From NCBI GenBank assembly GCA_049516395.1, contig JBEKTD010000004.1, forward strand, positions 248,001 through 312,000: a DNA stretch of 64,000 bases. Direction: 5' to 3'. Positions 41,771 to 48,771 of the stretch are shown here, piece by piece. Both the position numbers and the translations under genes were made by a program. The DNA is from Fen-1362 sp049516395. Its GTDB lineage: Bacteria; Planctomycetota; Phycisphaerae; Sedimentisphaerales; Anaerobacaceae. Within the stretch, counting starts at the first letter, position 1. Each line of letters opens with the position of its first letter. The notes beneath the pieces are model-generated. The model was not told where the DNA came from. It saw nothing but the letters and a program-made list of their open reading frames with translations, and made no database searches.

Positions 41771-41845
41771 TTGTCATATCCTCTTGCAATTCAAGGGTCT
41801 GCTGAAAATCATTTCGCTTATCAGGAACGGGCAATGTGGAATATG

Positions 41846-41890
41846 GCTGAACCCCGAAAGTTTACCCACAATCTTTGGGATGGTTATCTA
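41846..41890. repeat. Dispersed element with CCCACAATCTTTGGGA core (copy 1)
   Basis: GAAAGTTTACCCACAATCTT followed by TGGGATGGTTA lies between tRNA-Ala and tRNA-Val. A second copy sharing this core and about 40 bp of context is at 63831-63870. The CCCA/TGGG ends could pair. Confidence 0.6.
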
Positions 41891-41955
41891 ACTATAAAAA
41901 AGTTGACTCCCCGTCAATTTCCGTTAATATATCCCTGACCGGATTTGGGGTGTCC

Positions 41956-42029
41956 GGGCGGTTAGCTCAGTTGGTTAGAGCGCGTGCTCGACACGCACGA
42001 GGTCACAGGTTCGAATCCTGTACCGCCCA
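41956..42029 (+). tRNA. tRNA-Val (anticodon GAC)
   Basis: Acceptor GGGCGGT/ACCGCCC, D-arm GCTC/GAGC, anticodon arm CGTGC-TCGACAC-GCACG, T-arm ACAGG/CCTGT, discriminator A. The loop reads TCGACAC, placing C at the normally uridine position 33; see findings. Confidence 0.88.
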
Positions 42030-42433
42030 TTATTTTCATATCAGTTACTTTACTTTCCGGGAGAGAATCCTTATCCGCAACAAATACACAGTAATGCTTT
42101 AACCCATTCTTTTAGAAAAATGGGCGGTGTAGAAACGTGATTATCACTTAATCTTCCTTGGCGGAATGGGCGGGGAAGAGGAGGTAAACGGGATTCGATA
42201 TTTTTATAGAATGGGCGGGAAAAGAGAGGTGGACAGGGTCTGATATTTTTATAGAATGGGCGGGAAATGAAGCGGCGAGATTTAATCTTTGACGGCAAAA
42301 TGGGCGATATATAACAAAGAATGGTCGTTGGTGCATCAAACAAGAGCCAAGGACTATCAAACAGGCGATATATAAACAATGAAGACCTTGCCCGAAGTGT
42401 GACGTTGAGGAGTTAATTTTCATTAAAAAGCAG
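42030..42433. other. 404-bp intergenic region dominated by a 45-bp periodic repeat
   Basis: No convincing gene is seen. Minus-strand frames of ~100 residues cross it, but their similarity between units (PFYKNI) simply reflects the DNA repeat. See the repeat entry. Confidence 0.6.
42119..42310. repeat. Five-unit degenerate tandem repeat, period about 45 bp
   Basis: The core AATGGGCGG recurs with TGGG at 42121, 42167, 42212, 42257 and 42301, i.e. every 44-46 bp. Units 2 and 3 are most alike and share GATATTTTTATAGAATGGGC. The core is the reverse complement of the 3' end of the adjacent tRNA-Val (ACCGCCCATT). Confidence 0.75.
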
Positions 42434-43408
42434 ATGAAAAAACATAGGGTTAGCATAGCAATCCTTGCGGGGATTATCTGCGTTGTGATGATGGGCATCG
42501 TATTAGGGCAGGAAACACTAACGTTCTACCTGGAAAACGACGGGGGGTATATCAAGCCATTATATAGCACAGACCGGCACTATACCAACGGGGTAAAACT
42601 GGCTTTCACACATCAGCCGGACGTCAATTTTCTGAAAGATTATTCGCGGTGGAATGATTTTGGGAAAAATGACGGCAATGTCTCAACGGCACTGGGATAT
42701 TTTTTCGGTCAGAATATGTACACTCCCGACCATGTTGAGGAACCAGCGCTTCGAGCCAAACACGACATGGTCTTCGCGGGGTGGTTGTATGGGGGAATAT
42801 TTGCGCAGCGGGCCTCTGAAAACCAGATGGAACATTTAGAACTGAACATGGGAATGATAGGGCCGGTAGCGAGCGGGGGTGAGGTTCAAAGTTTTATTCA
42901 CGACCATATCGGGGTGGCAGAGCCGAAGGGATGGAATAATCAATTAGGCAATGAGTTCGAGACGGATGTTACGTGGCTGAGAAGGCAAAGGGTTGATGAG
43001 CGGTATTTTGCGCGGACGGAGAATTTTGATTCGCATCTGGAATACGGGGCGACGGTTGGAACGCTGCACCGCAACGCGAATTTGGGGATAGTTTTCAGGT
43101 ACGGGATAAATCTGCCGAATGATTTTGGGCCGGGGCGACTTGAGGCGCCGGCGTCGGCGTGCATTAATAAACCTGCAGAAACTCAATCGGCGTATATTTT
43201 TACGCGGCTTGGCGGCAAGCTGGTTGAGTATGACCGGTTTTTGACCGGACTTACGACGGAGCCGGCGGTCGGACAGCTCCAGATTGGGATGGCTTACAGA
43301 TACAAATCGTTCGAGATAAGCTATTCACAGACATTCCTGACGAGAGAATATAAACAGCAGGGCAGCACGGATTCGTACGGGGCGCTAAATATGATGTGGC
43401 GATTCTAA
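42434..43408 (+). CDS. Lipid A deacylase LpxR-like outer-membrane protein (DUF2219)
   Basis: The 324-residue product has a signal peptide (IAILAGIICVVMMGIVLGQ) and a beta-barrel pattern ending in an aromatic residue (MMWRF). Family motifs: FYLENDGGY with the Asn-Asp pair, STDRHYTNGVKLAF, MVFAGWLYGGIFAQR, and HLELNMGMIGPVASGG followed by VQSFIHD. LpxR removes the 3'-acyloxyacyl chain of lipid A in the outer membrane using calcium. With waaA it supports an LPS-containing envelope. It follows the tRNA-Val-linked repeat array and is transcribed alone. Confidence 0.88.
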   Translation: MKKHRVSIAILAGIICVVMMGIVLGQETLTFYLENDGGYIKPLYSTDRHYTNGVKLAFTHQPDVNFLKDYSRWNDFGKNDGNVSTALGYFFGQNMYTPDHVEEPALRAKHDMVFAGWLYGGIFAQRASENQMEHLELNMGMIGPVASGGEVQSFIHDHIGVAEPKGWNNQLGNEFETDVTWLRRQRVDERYFARTENFDSHLEYGATVGTLHRNANLGIVFRYGINLPNDFGPGRLEAPASACINKPAETQSAYIFTRLGGKLVEYDRFLTGLTTEPAVGQLQIGMAYRYKSFEISYSQTFLTREYKQQGSTDSYGALNMMWRF

Positions 43409-43410
43409 AT

Positions 43411-43480
43411 CTTTGCCACTAAGGCACTAAGGCACTAAGTTTTTAACCACAGATTGCACTGTTTTTTTATTAGCCACAAA
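43411..43480. repeat. ACCAC/CACTAAGG repeat cluster downstream of the LpxR-like gene
   Basis: GCCACTAAGGCACTAAGGCA is followed by TTAACCACAGATTGCACTG and TTAGCCACAAAG. The cluster is in forward orientation relative to the inverted cluster at 45111-45162, so the pair encloses the 302-residue orphan. Confidence 0.65.
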
Positions 43481-43496
43481 GTGAAGAAGCATTTTG

Positions 43497-43533
43497 CGAG
43501 CAGCGTTTAGCGTACAGCGTTCAGCGGACAGTA
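43497..43533. repeat. AGCGTTTAGCGTACAGCGTT-type repeat
   Basis: Four 7-8-bp units of the form (C)AGCGTNNAG. The same family is at 52599-52629 (GCGTATAGCGGACAGCGTAT). Confidence 0.65.
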
Positions 43534-43534
43534 A

Positions 43535-43588
43535 GAATTGCGGATTGCGGATTGTAGATTGCGGATTAAGCAATTGTCGATTGCCGGT
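43535..43588. repeat. GATTGCGGATTG-type tandem repeat, intergenic copy
   Basis: AATTGCGGATTGCGGATTGT and further GATTGCGGATT and CGATTGCCGG units, in a gap without genes. It is the longest member in the window of the family found in frame in waaA and pepD. Confidence 0.7.
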
Positions 43589-43697
43589 TAATAATTTTAG
43601 TATAGGGATTCCGCTGGACTTTTAGTTTTGAAAAATCGTACCCCGGTTATTCCCACGAATTAGAAGTAAAATCAAAAGCAATGAATCATCATGAATA

Positions 43698-44606
43698 CTA
43701 TTTGCTAGGATACCAGCCGCCTCCTTGTTGTATTATCTCATTAGTCCAAGCCAGCAAAAGGCACAATCCTAATCTTTCTACACCCCACTTTCTTCTCTCA
43801 TTACCACTGTAAGCGTTACATATCCTTTGCAAATAATCTATGTAAAATTTCTCGAATCCCGGATAGGTCTTGCCGTTGAGAATAATGCTAAAATCCACAT
43901 CGTCGTTAGCTTTTTCCTGAATATATTGAATTATAGTGCCTTTATCTATTTCGTGCTTTATGTCCCCTAATGTTATATTGTTATAACGACCGGAATCAAT
44001 TAGGTGATTTAATTCAAGAATCGTAATTGTCAAGGGAGTCAACTTTACAGTTGGTAATTCTGTTAATGCCTCTATTTTCTTTTGGATCCTTTTGGTAAGC
44101 GATATATATACTAAAGCGTCTTTTACTGAAATCGTATGCTCAATGGAATGCGACAGTTGATTCCGAAGAACACTTAATTTGTTGATGGTCTCCTCTGTTG
44201 CTGGAGACAGGGCACCCGTAAGCATTAGATCCGTAAACGCTCTTTCTGGAGCCAATTTTTGATACTGAAGACTGTTTTGAGGAAATAATTCTTTAAGTTT
44301 TTCGTATATAGCTTTTTCAAGGCTATTCCATGCAGTTAACACTGCGTGCACAGGTGATTCCTGGATCAATTTCTTAGCATTTTGCTCTTCTTCCTTGGTC
44401 AGATTGGGCAGTTCTTGATTAGGAACTTCTGATTTGATACTGGCCATCTCTTTGCTAAACCATATTTCTAAATCATTATACCTAATTTTTACAATTAGCA
44501 GTAACAGCTTAGAAATTGGCGATCTTAACAGAATCACTAATATAATGGCTACGATTGGCCAAACAAGAGAGTCTACTAGGTGAGTAAGGAATGTCAATAT
44601 ATCCAT
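43698..44606 (-). CDS. Membrane-anchored hypothetical protein, AT-rich orphan
   Basis: The 302-residue product has one N-terminal membrane helix (SLVWPIVAIILVILL, ~13-27) followed by a second hydrophobic stretch (ISKLLLLIVKI). A long, charged, mostly helical cytoplasmic-type part then follows. It contains AVLTAWNSLEKAIYEKLKEL and LSVLRNQLSHSIEHTISVKDA, which resembles the helical core of DUF4145/HEPN-like proteins (RNxxxH-like RNQLSH), an inference from pattern only. The gene is more AT-rich than its surroundings and lies between inverted ACCAC-type repeat clusters (43411-43480 and 45111-45162), suggesting acquisition as a cassette. No neighbour on the same strand. Confidence 0.75.
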   Translation of the reverse strand: MDILTFLTHLVDSLVWPIVAIILVILLRSPISKLLLLIVKIRYNDLEIWFSKEMASIKSEVPNQELPNLTKEEEQNAKKLIQESPVHAVLTAWNSLEKAIYEKLKELFPQNSLQYQKLAPERAFTDLMLTGALSPATEETINKLSVLRNQLSHSIEHTISVKDALVYISLTKRIQKKIEALTELPTVKLTPLTITILELNHLIDSGRYNNITLGDIKHEIDKGTIIQYIQEKANDDVDFSIILNGKTYPGFEKFYIDYLQRICNAYSGNERRKWGVERLGLCLLLAWTNEIIQQGGGWYPSK

Positions 44607-44757
44607 TTGTTATCCTGTATAGTAATGTTTATCATGTTATGTTATTGATAAAAATGTAGCAATATCCCGCCTAGCTTTCAAGACCTAAAGAGCAAGCCCA
44701 ATTTTTAGCGAAAAAAATCGTTGTTGGCCGTGCTTCGCGTTCAAATTAACTCCGGCT

Positions 44758-44812
44758 CGAAGCGTAGCGCAGATCCCAAGGTGGATGCTCCTCTGGTTTT
44801 CTGTCAGGGACC
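44758..44812. repeat. TATCCCCG...CAGGGGA dispersed element, divergent copy 1
   Basis: GCGTAGCGCAGATCCCAAGG through GGTTTTCTGTCAGGGACC aligns with copies at 45753 and 47252, sharing GCGTAGCG, ATCCC, GCTCC, TGGTTT and CAGGG in the same order. Confidence 0.55.
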
Positions 44813-45110
44813 TTTTTCTTTCCGCCTTCGGCGGCAAAATGTTAATTTAGGCAATTCAATCAAACACTAACTTGCAAGTGCCTAAAAAAATCCGGCAATT
44901 TTTGAAATTTTTTTTATTCCTTTTCCCACAAGAACTTACTGATTTTGGGCAGGAAAAAAATATTTCGTAACTCCTTAAAACACGCGCAAATTCACCCTAT
45001 ATATAGAGGGACGTTGTTCCTCTGTAGTAGCGCAGAAGCGCACGCATTTCGCCCCGGGAGGGCAAGGCATCAGGAACAGAAGTTCCATTTCGGATTGTAA
45101 TTAAAACAAA

Positions 45111-45162
45111 AAAACTCTGTGAACTCTGTGCCCTCTGTGGCTAAAAAATTTGCTCTGTGGCA
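45111..45162. repeat. ACCACAGA-type repeat cluster, inverted orientation
   Basis: CTCTGTGAACTCTGTGCCCT then CTGTGGCTAAAA and CTCTGTGGC units lie directly before the HNH-AP2 gene. They are inverted relative to the cluster at 43411. Confidence 0.65.
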
Positions 45163-45178
45163 AAAAGGAGGAATAAAT

Positions 45179-45757
45179 ATGTCTGCACAACTAACAATAA
45201 AGATACCCGTTTGGCTGGATTTTATTTTCACCTGTCCACTGCTCACCTATCGCCTGCTCCGTTACGGTTATGCGTTTCGCAGGATATATCTGGGCGAGGG
45301 GGAATGGACGACAGTTGAGCCGGCGGATTACTACCGCCTCGGCCATTTCAAATGGTGTCTTAGTGGAAGTGGAAGAAAATTCTATGCCGTTCGATTCAAT
45401 AAAACCGCACCCGGTAAGACAAAAAGGATACTTTTGCACAGGGAAATTATGAACTTCCCCGAAGGGTTTGTTGTTGACCATAAAAATTGCAATCCCCTCG
45501 ATAACCGAAGAGCCAATCTCCGCCTTGCGACGCCCTCACAGAATTTACATAACAGGCTAAAGATGAAAAGAAAAACATCTTCACGGTTTATGGGAGTTTA
45601 TTTTTCAAAGCCAAGGCAGCGTTGGATTGCCCGAACCGAGTATCAGGGGAAATCCCTGTGGTTAGGCACTTTTACCGATGAAATTGAAGCGGCAAAAGCC
45701 CGCGACAAAGCAGCGAAAAAGTATCACGGGGAATTCGCACGACTGAACTTTCCGTAG
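45179..45757 (+). CDS. HNH endonuclease with AP2 DNA-binding domain (free-standing homing type)
   Basis: The 192-residue product (ATG 45179, AAAGGAGG 7 bases upstream) has an HNH motif spanning LHREIMNFPEGFVVDHKNCN with NPLDNRRANLRLATPSQN, then a C-terminal AP2 domain (SSRFMGVYFSKPRQRWIA, LWLGTFTDEIEAAKARDKAA). This is the architecture of phage and intron-type homing endonucleases, which also occur free-standing. The first ~70 residues (hydrophobic, LLTYRLLRYGY) resemble no known module. It is not inside an intron as far as I can see. Dispersed element copies lie on both sides (44758 and 45753). Confidence 0.9.
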   Translation: MSAQLTIKIPVWLDFIFTCPLLTYRLLRYGYAFRRIYLGEGEWTTVEPADYYRLGHFKWCLSGSGRKFYAVRFNKTAPGKTKRILLHREIMNFPEGFVVDHKNCNPLDNRRANLRLATPSQNLHNRLKMKRKTSSRFMGVYFSKPRQRWIARTEYQGKSLWLGTFTDEIEAAKARDKAAKKYHGEFARLNFP

Positions 45758-45813
45758 CGCAGCGAATATCCCCGAGTGCTGCTTACTTGGTCAAGAACAG
45801 GGGACCCAGTTTC
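45753..45813. repeat. TATCCCCG...CAGGGGA dispersed element, copy 2
   Basis: GTAGCGCAGCGAATATCCCC, then GAGTGCTGCTTACTTGGT and CAGGGGACCCAG. About 70% similar to copy 3 at 47252-47310 in the same orientation; the two flank the DegT-NifU pair. It begins at the stop codon of the HNH gene. Confidence 0.6.
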
Positions 45814-45821
45814 AATTTTCG

Positions 45822-45851
45822 AGGCACGAGCCACGGGTCACGAGTCACGGT
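45822..45851. repeat. CACGAGCCACGGGTCACGAG-type repeat
   Basis: Four 7-bp units (CACGAG/CACGGG) in a row. The DegT stop codon (TGA at 45838-45840) lies inside this repeat. Confidence 0.65.
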
Positions 45852-46974
45852 TTATAATTTTCATCATCGCTTGCAATTTGCGTTTATTAAGCGATTGGCC
45901 GGTCGGGAGGTGTACTAATCGTTCAATCGTGCCTTCGGCCCTTGGGCAGCAGCCCCGGCGGTAATCAACTTTGGCAAGGTCATCATCACTGAGCGGATGG
46001 ACGGGGCTGGAATACCAGCCCGCGATGTCGAGGCCTCGAATGCCTGCGCGATGGACTATTTCCCACTTCTTATATACTCGTAAAGGGTATCTCATCATTG
46101 TGATATTTGCCTGCGGCTCTCTGGGCCAAAGGGACAGGCCCGCGTTGCTCAAGGACTCCTCTATCATCGCGGTATTTTGAAGCCGAATCTGCTGCAATTT
46201 GGGCCAGCTTTCGATTTGTTTCAATCCCGCTTTTGCCTTTATTTCTCCGGCCAATCGTGGGTATCCCGCGCAGGGAGGAAAGCCATTTTTCAGAAAAGAT
46301 TTTCCCCTGAAATGCAACATACTGCGCAGCCGGGAGTAGTTATATCCGAGGTAACAATCGAGCCGCGACTGGCTTAGCGGGTGATATGCTCGCCTAAGGG
46401 AAGCCATAATAAATTCTGATTTTTTGGACGCTGGCGCAGCGAACCGCTCGATTTGACGGTCAACTTTTTCGAGTAAGCCGCTTGAATTGACGGTCAACAT
46501 CCCTCCCTGGCCAATGGCTCCTTCGCCCCATTTGCCTAATTTCTGATTGTTCCATGTGCAAGCAAGCGAGTGGGCGCAATCTTCGATAACTTTAGCGTCG
46601 ATTTTATTGCAGGCGGCCAGAAGCTGCTCGAATTGCCCGGGGTTGCCAAATGTGTGCTGTAAAATCACAACCTTGAGAGAGCCAGCATCCTGTATTCCCG
46701 TTTGGGATGCCTTATGGCAAAGGATTTCATGCGGGTCTATGCAGAGGTGTTCATCGATGTCCAGATATACTGGGATTGCTTCGCAAACTTTTATGGCTTC
46801 TACGACAGCCAGACAGGTAAAAGCACAGACGCCTACTTTGTCGCCGGGATTTACATCGAGGGCTTTGAGCAATATGAACAACGCGTGCCTGCCGAGGGAA
46901 AAGGCGCGGGCAGCCGGGGCGTCCGCAAACCGGGAGAATGATTCTTCGTATTCGTGTCTAAGATTTTTAGTCAA
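45838..46974 (-). CDS. DegT/DnrJ/EryC1-like protein lacking the PLP-lysine segment
   Basis: The 378-residue product follows the sugar-aminotransferase fold of the DegT family: FSLGRHALFILLKALDV at the N-terminus, PGDKVGVCAFTCLAVVEAI, EAIPVYLDID, the PLP-facing Asp in VIEDCAHSLAC. Where family members have GD-AxFSF-x-x-xK-x-(I/L)-T-x-GEGGM, this one reads WGEGAIGQGGML. About 13 residues, including the Schiff-base lysine, are missing while both flanks remain aligned. It is therefore likely a pseudoenzyme or a protein of changed function. The start is a TTG within the nifU-like stop (overlap 8 bases). The stop lies in a short repeat, hinting that the C-terminus was reshaped by repeat insertion. 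Confidence 0.8.
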   Translation of the reverse strand: MTKNLRHEYEESFSRFADAPAARAFSLGRHALFILLKALDVNPGDKVGVCAFTCLAVVEAIKVCEAIPVYLDIDEHLCIDPHEILCHKASQTGIQDAGSLKVVILQHTFGNPGQFEQLLAACNKIDAKVIEDCAHSLACTWNNQKLGKWGEGAIGQGGMLTVNSSGLLEKVDRQIERFAAPASKKSEFIMASLRRAYHPLSQSRLDCYLGYNYSRLRSMLHFRGKSFLKNGFPPCAGYPRLAGEIKAKAGLKQIESWPKLQQIRLQNTAMIEESLSNAGLSLWPREPQANITMMRYPLRVYKKWEIVHRAGIRGLDIAGWYSSPVHPLSDDDLAKVDYRRGCCPRAEGTIERLVHLPTGQSLNKRKLQAMMKIINRDS

Positions 46975-47239
46975 CCGCTATGACTTCTTTGACCTGTGGG
47001 ACTTTTTCTTTGAGCAGGCGCTCGATTCCCATTTTGAGGGTCATTTTTGCGCCGGGGCATCCGGAGCAGGCGCCCTGAAGGCGGACCTTGACTGTTGAAC
47101 CCTTTTCGGTGGCGACGAGTTCGACATCGCCGCCGTGGCTTTGCAAATTCGGCCTGATGGCTTCGATTATCGCTTTGACCTTCGTCTCGAAGGTATCCTG
47201 TGTTTTTTTATCGTGATTGCAGCCGCATTGTTCGCACAT
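46967..47239 (-). CDS. NifU-like C-terminal domain protein (iron-sulfur scaffold)
   Basis: The 90-residue product has the Nfu/NifU C-terminal domain: AIIEAIRPNLQSHGGDVELV, then VKVRLQGACSGCPGAKMTLK with the CxxC cluster site, and IERLLKEKVPQVKEV. Such proteins carry and transfer iron-sulfur clusters. An unusual N-terminal MCEQCGCNHDKK adds three more cysteines, which may bind metal. The downstream DegT-like gene overlaps its stop, so the two are cotranslated. A radical SAM gene needing a 4Fe-4S cluster starts divergently 255 bp away. Confidence 0.93.
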   Translation of the reverse strand: MCEQCGCNHDKKTQDTFETKVKAIIEAIRPNLQSHGGDVELVATEKGSTVKVRLQGACSGCPGAKMTLKMGIERLLKEKVPQVKEVIAVD

Positions 47240-47251
47240 ATTGTTCTCCTC

Positions 47252-47310
47252 GGAGCGTAGCGTATATCCCCGCGTGCCCGCTCCATTGGTTTCGCAGCAG
47301 GGGAACCATA
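47252..47310. repeat. TATCCCCG...CAGGGGA dispersed element, copy 3
   Basis: GAGCGTAGCGTATATCCCCG, then CGTGCCCGCTCCATTGGTTT and CAGGGGAACCAT. It lies upstream of the nifU-like start. Confidence 0.6.
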
Positions 47311-47493
47311 CCTAAAAACTAAGAAGTTTCTCATTATATCTAAATCCGCTGTTCTGCACACACAATTTTATACGAATTTCGGGGGTGTTTTGTTTTTGCT
47401 GTGGCACGACGAATTGTTTTGAAAAGATGCGGGGATTTTAGTTTAATGGCGGGGGAAGGTTGAAGTAGACCTGTTGAGCAGATAAAGGTAAAG

Positions 47494-48543
47494 ATGCGGT
47501 CAGGCGAACGATATGGTTTGATTGAGTATATATCTCGGCTGGTCAGCCGGTCTGCGGGGAAAATACGGCGTGTTTTGCGGGGCAAAGGAGGTGTGAAATT
47601 TCTTTATCTGGAGGTGACGCACCGATGCAACCTGCGGTGTATCTGCTGTTATACGGGGGCCGGCAGTGAGAAGCCGGATGCACTGACGCTTGCAGAGCAA
47701 AAATCGGTGGTCAGACAGGCACAGCGGATGGGGGCGAGGACTGTGTCACTGAGTGGCAGCGGCGAGCCGATGCTTTATGCGCATATACGCGAACTGATTG
47801 ATTACATAAGGTGGCTGGGGATGCGGGTAACTATATTCACGAACGGGACGATGCTGGACAGGGAAACGGCGGATTGGCTCATAAGCAGGCGGGTGGAAAC
47901 GTATTTTAAGCTGTATAGTTTGGCCCCGGCGGTAGTTGACAAAATGGTCGGGAGGCAAAACGCCTACGAATGGGTTGATTATGATTGCGGAAAGGCCGGG
48001 GGATTCCGGATTCCGTCCGGCTTAAAGTATCTGCTGCAAGCGATGCAAAAGGCGGGGAAGAAAGAGCTTGTCGGCATCGAGACGGTGATTACCCGGCTTA
48101 ACTGTAATTCGCTGGTGGATGTGGCGAGATTCACTAAAGCATCGGGTGTGATGTTATATCTTGAGGTACCGGTATTGGCGGGCAGGGCGATTGAGAATTA
48201 TGAGGCGATATCGCTGAGCGGAGATGAATATCGCGGATTGTATAAGGACTTGGCGGGGATTCTGGGAGAGGAATATTTTGAGGGGCATCGCAGGCATCGG
48301 TGTCTTGTTGAGCGGAATCCAGCAGTGTGGACGAACGGCGATATTGGATTTTGCAGTAGCAGGCCGGCCAATATCGGCAACGTGCGGGAAACGCCGTTAA
48401 AAAAGCTTTTTGCAATAGCACAGAAAGAAAAGCAAAAACAGGATGCTTCGATTGCGATAGAGGAACTGGACGGCAAATGCTTTCGAAGCTGTGCGACAAG
48501 GCGATATTATGAGACAAAGCACGGGACAAAGTGCGATTATTAG
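47494..48543 (+). CDS. Radical SAM protein with SPASM-like C-terminus
   Basis: The 349-residue product binds a 4Fe-4S cluster through VTHRCNLRCICCYTGAG (CX3CX2C), followed by LSGSGEPMLYAHI (GE motif) and VTIFTNGTMLD. The C-terminal part has additional cysteines (RHRCLVERN, GDIGFCSSRPA, GKCFRSCATRR and a final C), the layout of a SPASM/twitch extension that holds auxiliary clusters. Family members include peptide-modifying enzymes and others, but no small precursor peptide is evident nearby. It starts divergently from the NifU-like/DegT-like pair. An AAGG site stands before ATG 47494. Confidence 0.88.
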   Translation: MRSGERYGLIEYISRLVSRSAGKIRRVLRGKGGVKFLYLEVTHRCNLRCICCYTGAGSEKPDALTLAEQKSVVRQAQRMGARTVSLSGSGEPMLYAHIRELIDYIRWLGMRVTIFTNGTMLDRETADWLISRRVETYFKLYSLAPAVVDKMVGRQNAYEWVDYDCGKAGGFRIPSGLKYLLQAMQKAGKKELVGIETVITRLNCNSLVDVARFTKASGVMLYLEVPVLAGRAIENYEAISLSGDEYRGLYKDLAGILGEEYFEGHRRHRCLVERNPAVWTNGDIGFCSSRPANIGNVRETPLKKLFAIAQKEKQKQDASIAIEELDGKCFRSCATRRYYETKHGTKCDY

Positions 48544-48608
48544 GTTTGAATAAAAATAGGGGGCAGGCGATAATTTTTGTTGGAGGGCGAATAAATTGCC
48601 GAAAACAT

Positions 48609-48637
48609 TTGACAGAGTGGTCCGTAAATACTACAAT
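48609..48637 (+). promoter_or_regulatory. Strong sigma-70-like promoter for ilvB-ilvN
   Basis: A consensus TTGACA (48609-48614), 17 bases, then TACAAT (48632-48637). The predicted start is near 48645, giving a ~127-nt leader before ilvB. Confidence 0.75.
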
Positions 48638-48678
48638 TGAGCAAAATTACGGGATTATAGCAGGGCTATAAACTTTGT

Positions 48679-48728
48679 ATGGGCAGGTCGTTGCTGTGGT
48701 GGTAACGACAGGCCTGACAAAAGAGGCC
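48679..48728 (+). promoter_or_regulatory. Structured leader of ilvB with a possible micro-ORF
   Basis: An eight-codon frame MGRSLLWW (48679-48705, no clear ribosome site) overlaps a hairpin (GTCGTT 48687-48692 with AACGAC 48704-48709). A second hairpin follows (GGCCT 48711-48715 with AGGCC 48724-48728). It could be attenuation-like, but no U-run follows either hairpin. Confidence 0.35.
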
Positions 48729-48771
48729 CGAAAAGCTGTAATTTACCGGAATATTGCGAAAGGAGTATGTA

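Larger units (their letters stand above)
44607..45178. other. 572-bp non-coding region with structured and repeated segments
   Basis: It holds a TATCCC-type element copy (44758-44812), a CCGCC/GGCGG hairpin near 44821-44833, a perfect hairpin AGAGGGAC-gtt-GTTCCTCT-like around 45005-45024, and a CTCTGTGG repeat cluster (45111-45162). No gene is seen. Confidence 0.55.

Noticed and set aside
42119..42310. CRISPR array
   Set aside because: Units are degenerate and contiguous at 45-bp period with no constant repeat and unique spacers; no cas genes.
42071..42498. Minus-strand frames across the 45-bp repeat (PFYKNI repeats)
   Set aside because: Period and similarity come from the DNA repeat; no start site or ribosome site, and the frames run into the LpxR-like gene start.
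48679..48705. trp-type attenuator leader (two adjacent Trp codons)
   Set aside because: The gene downstream is ilvB and no terminator hairpin with U-run is present.
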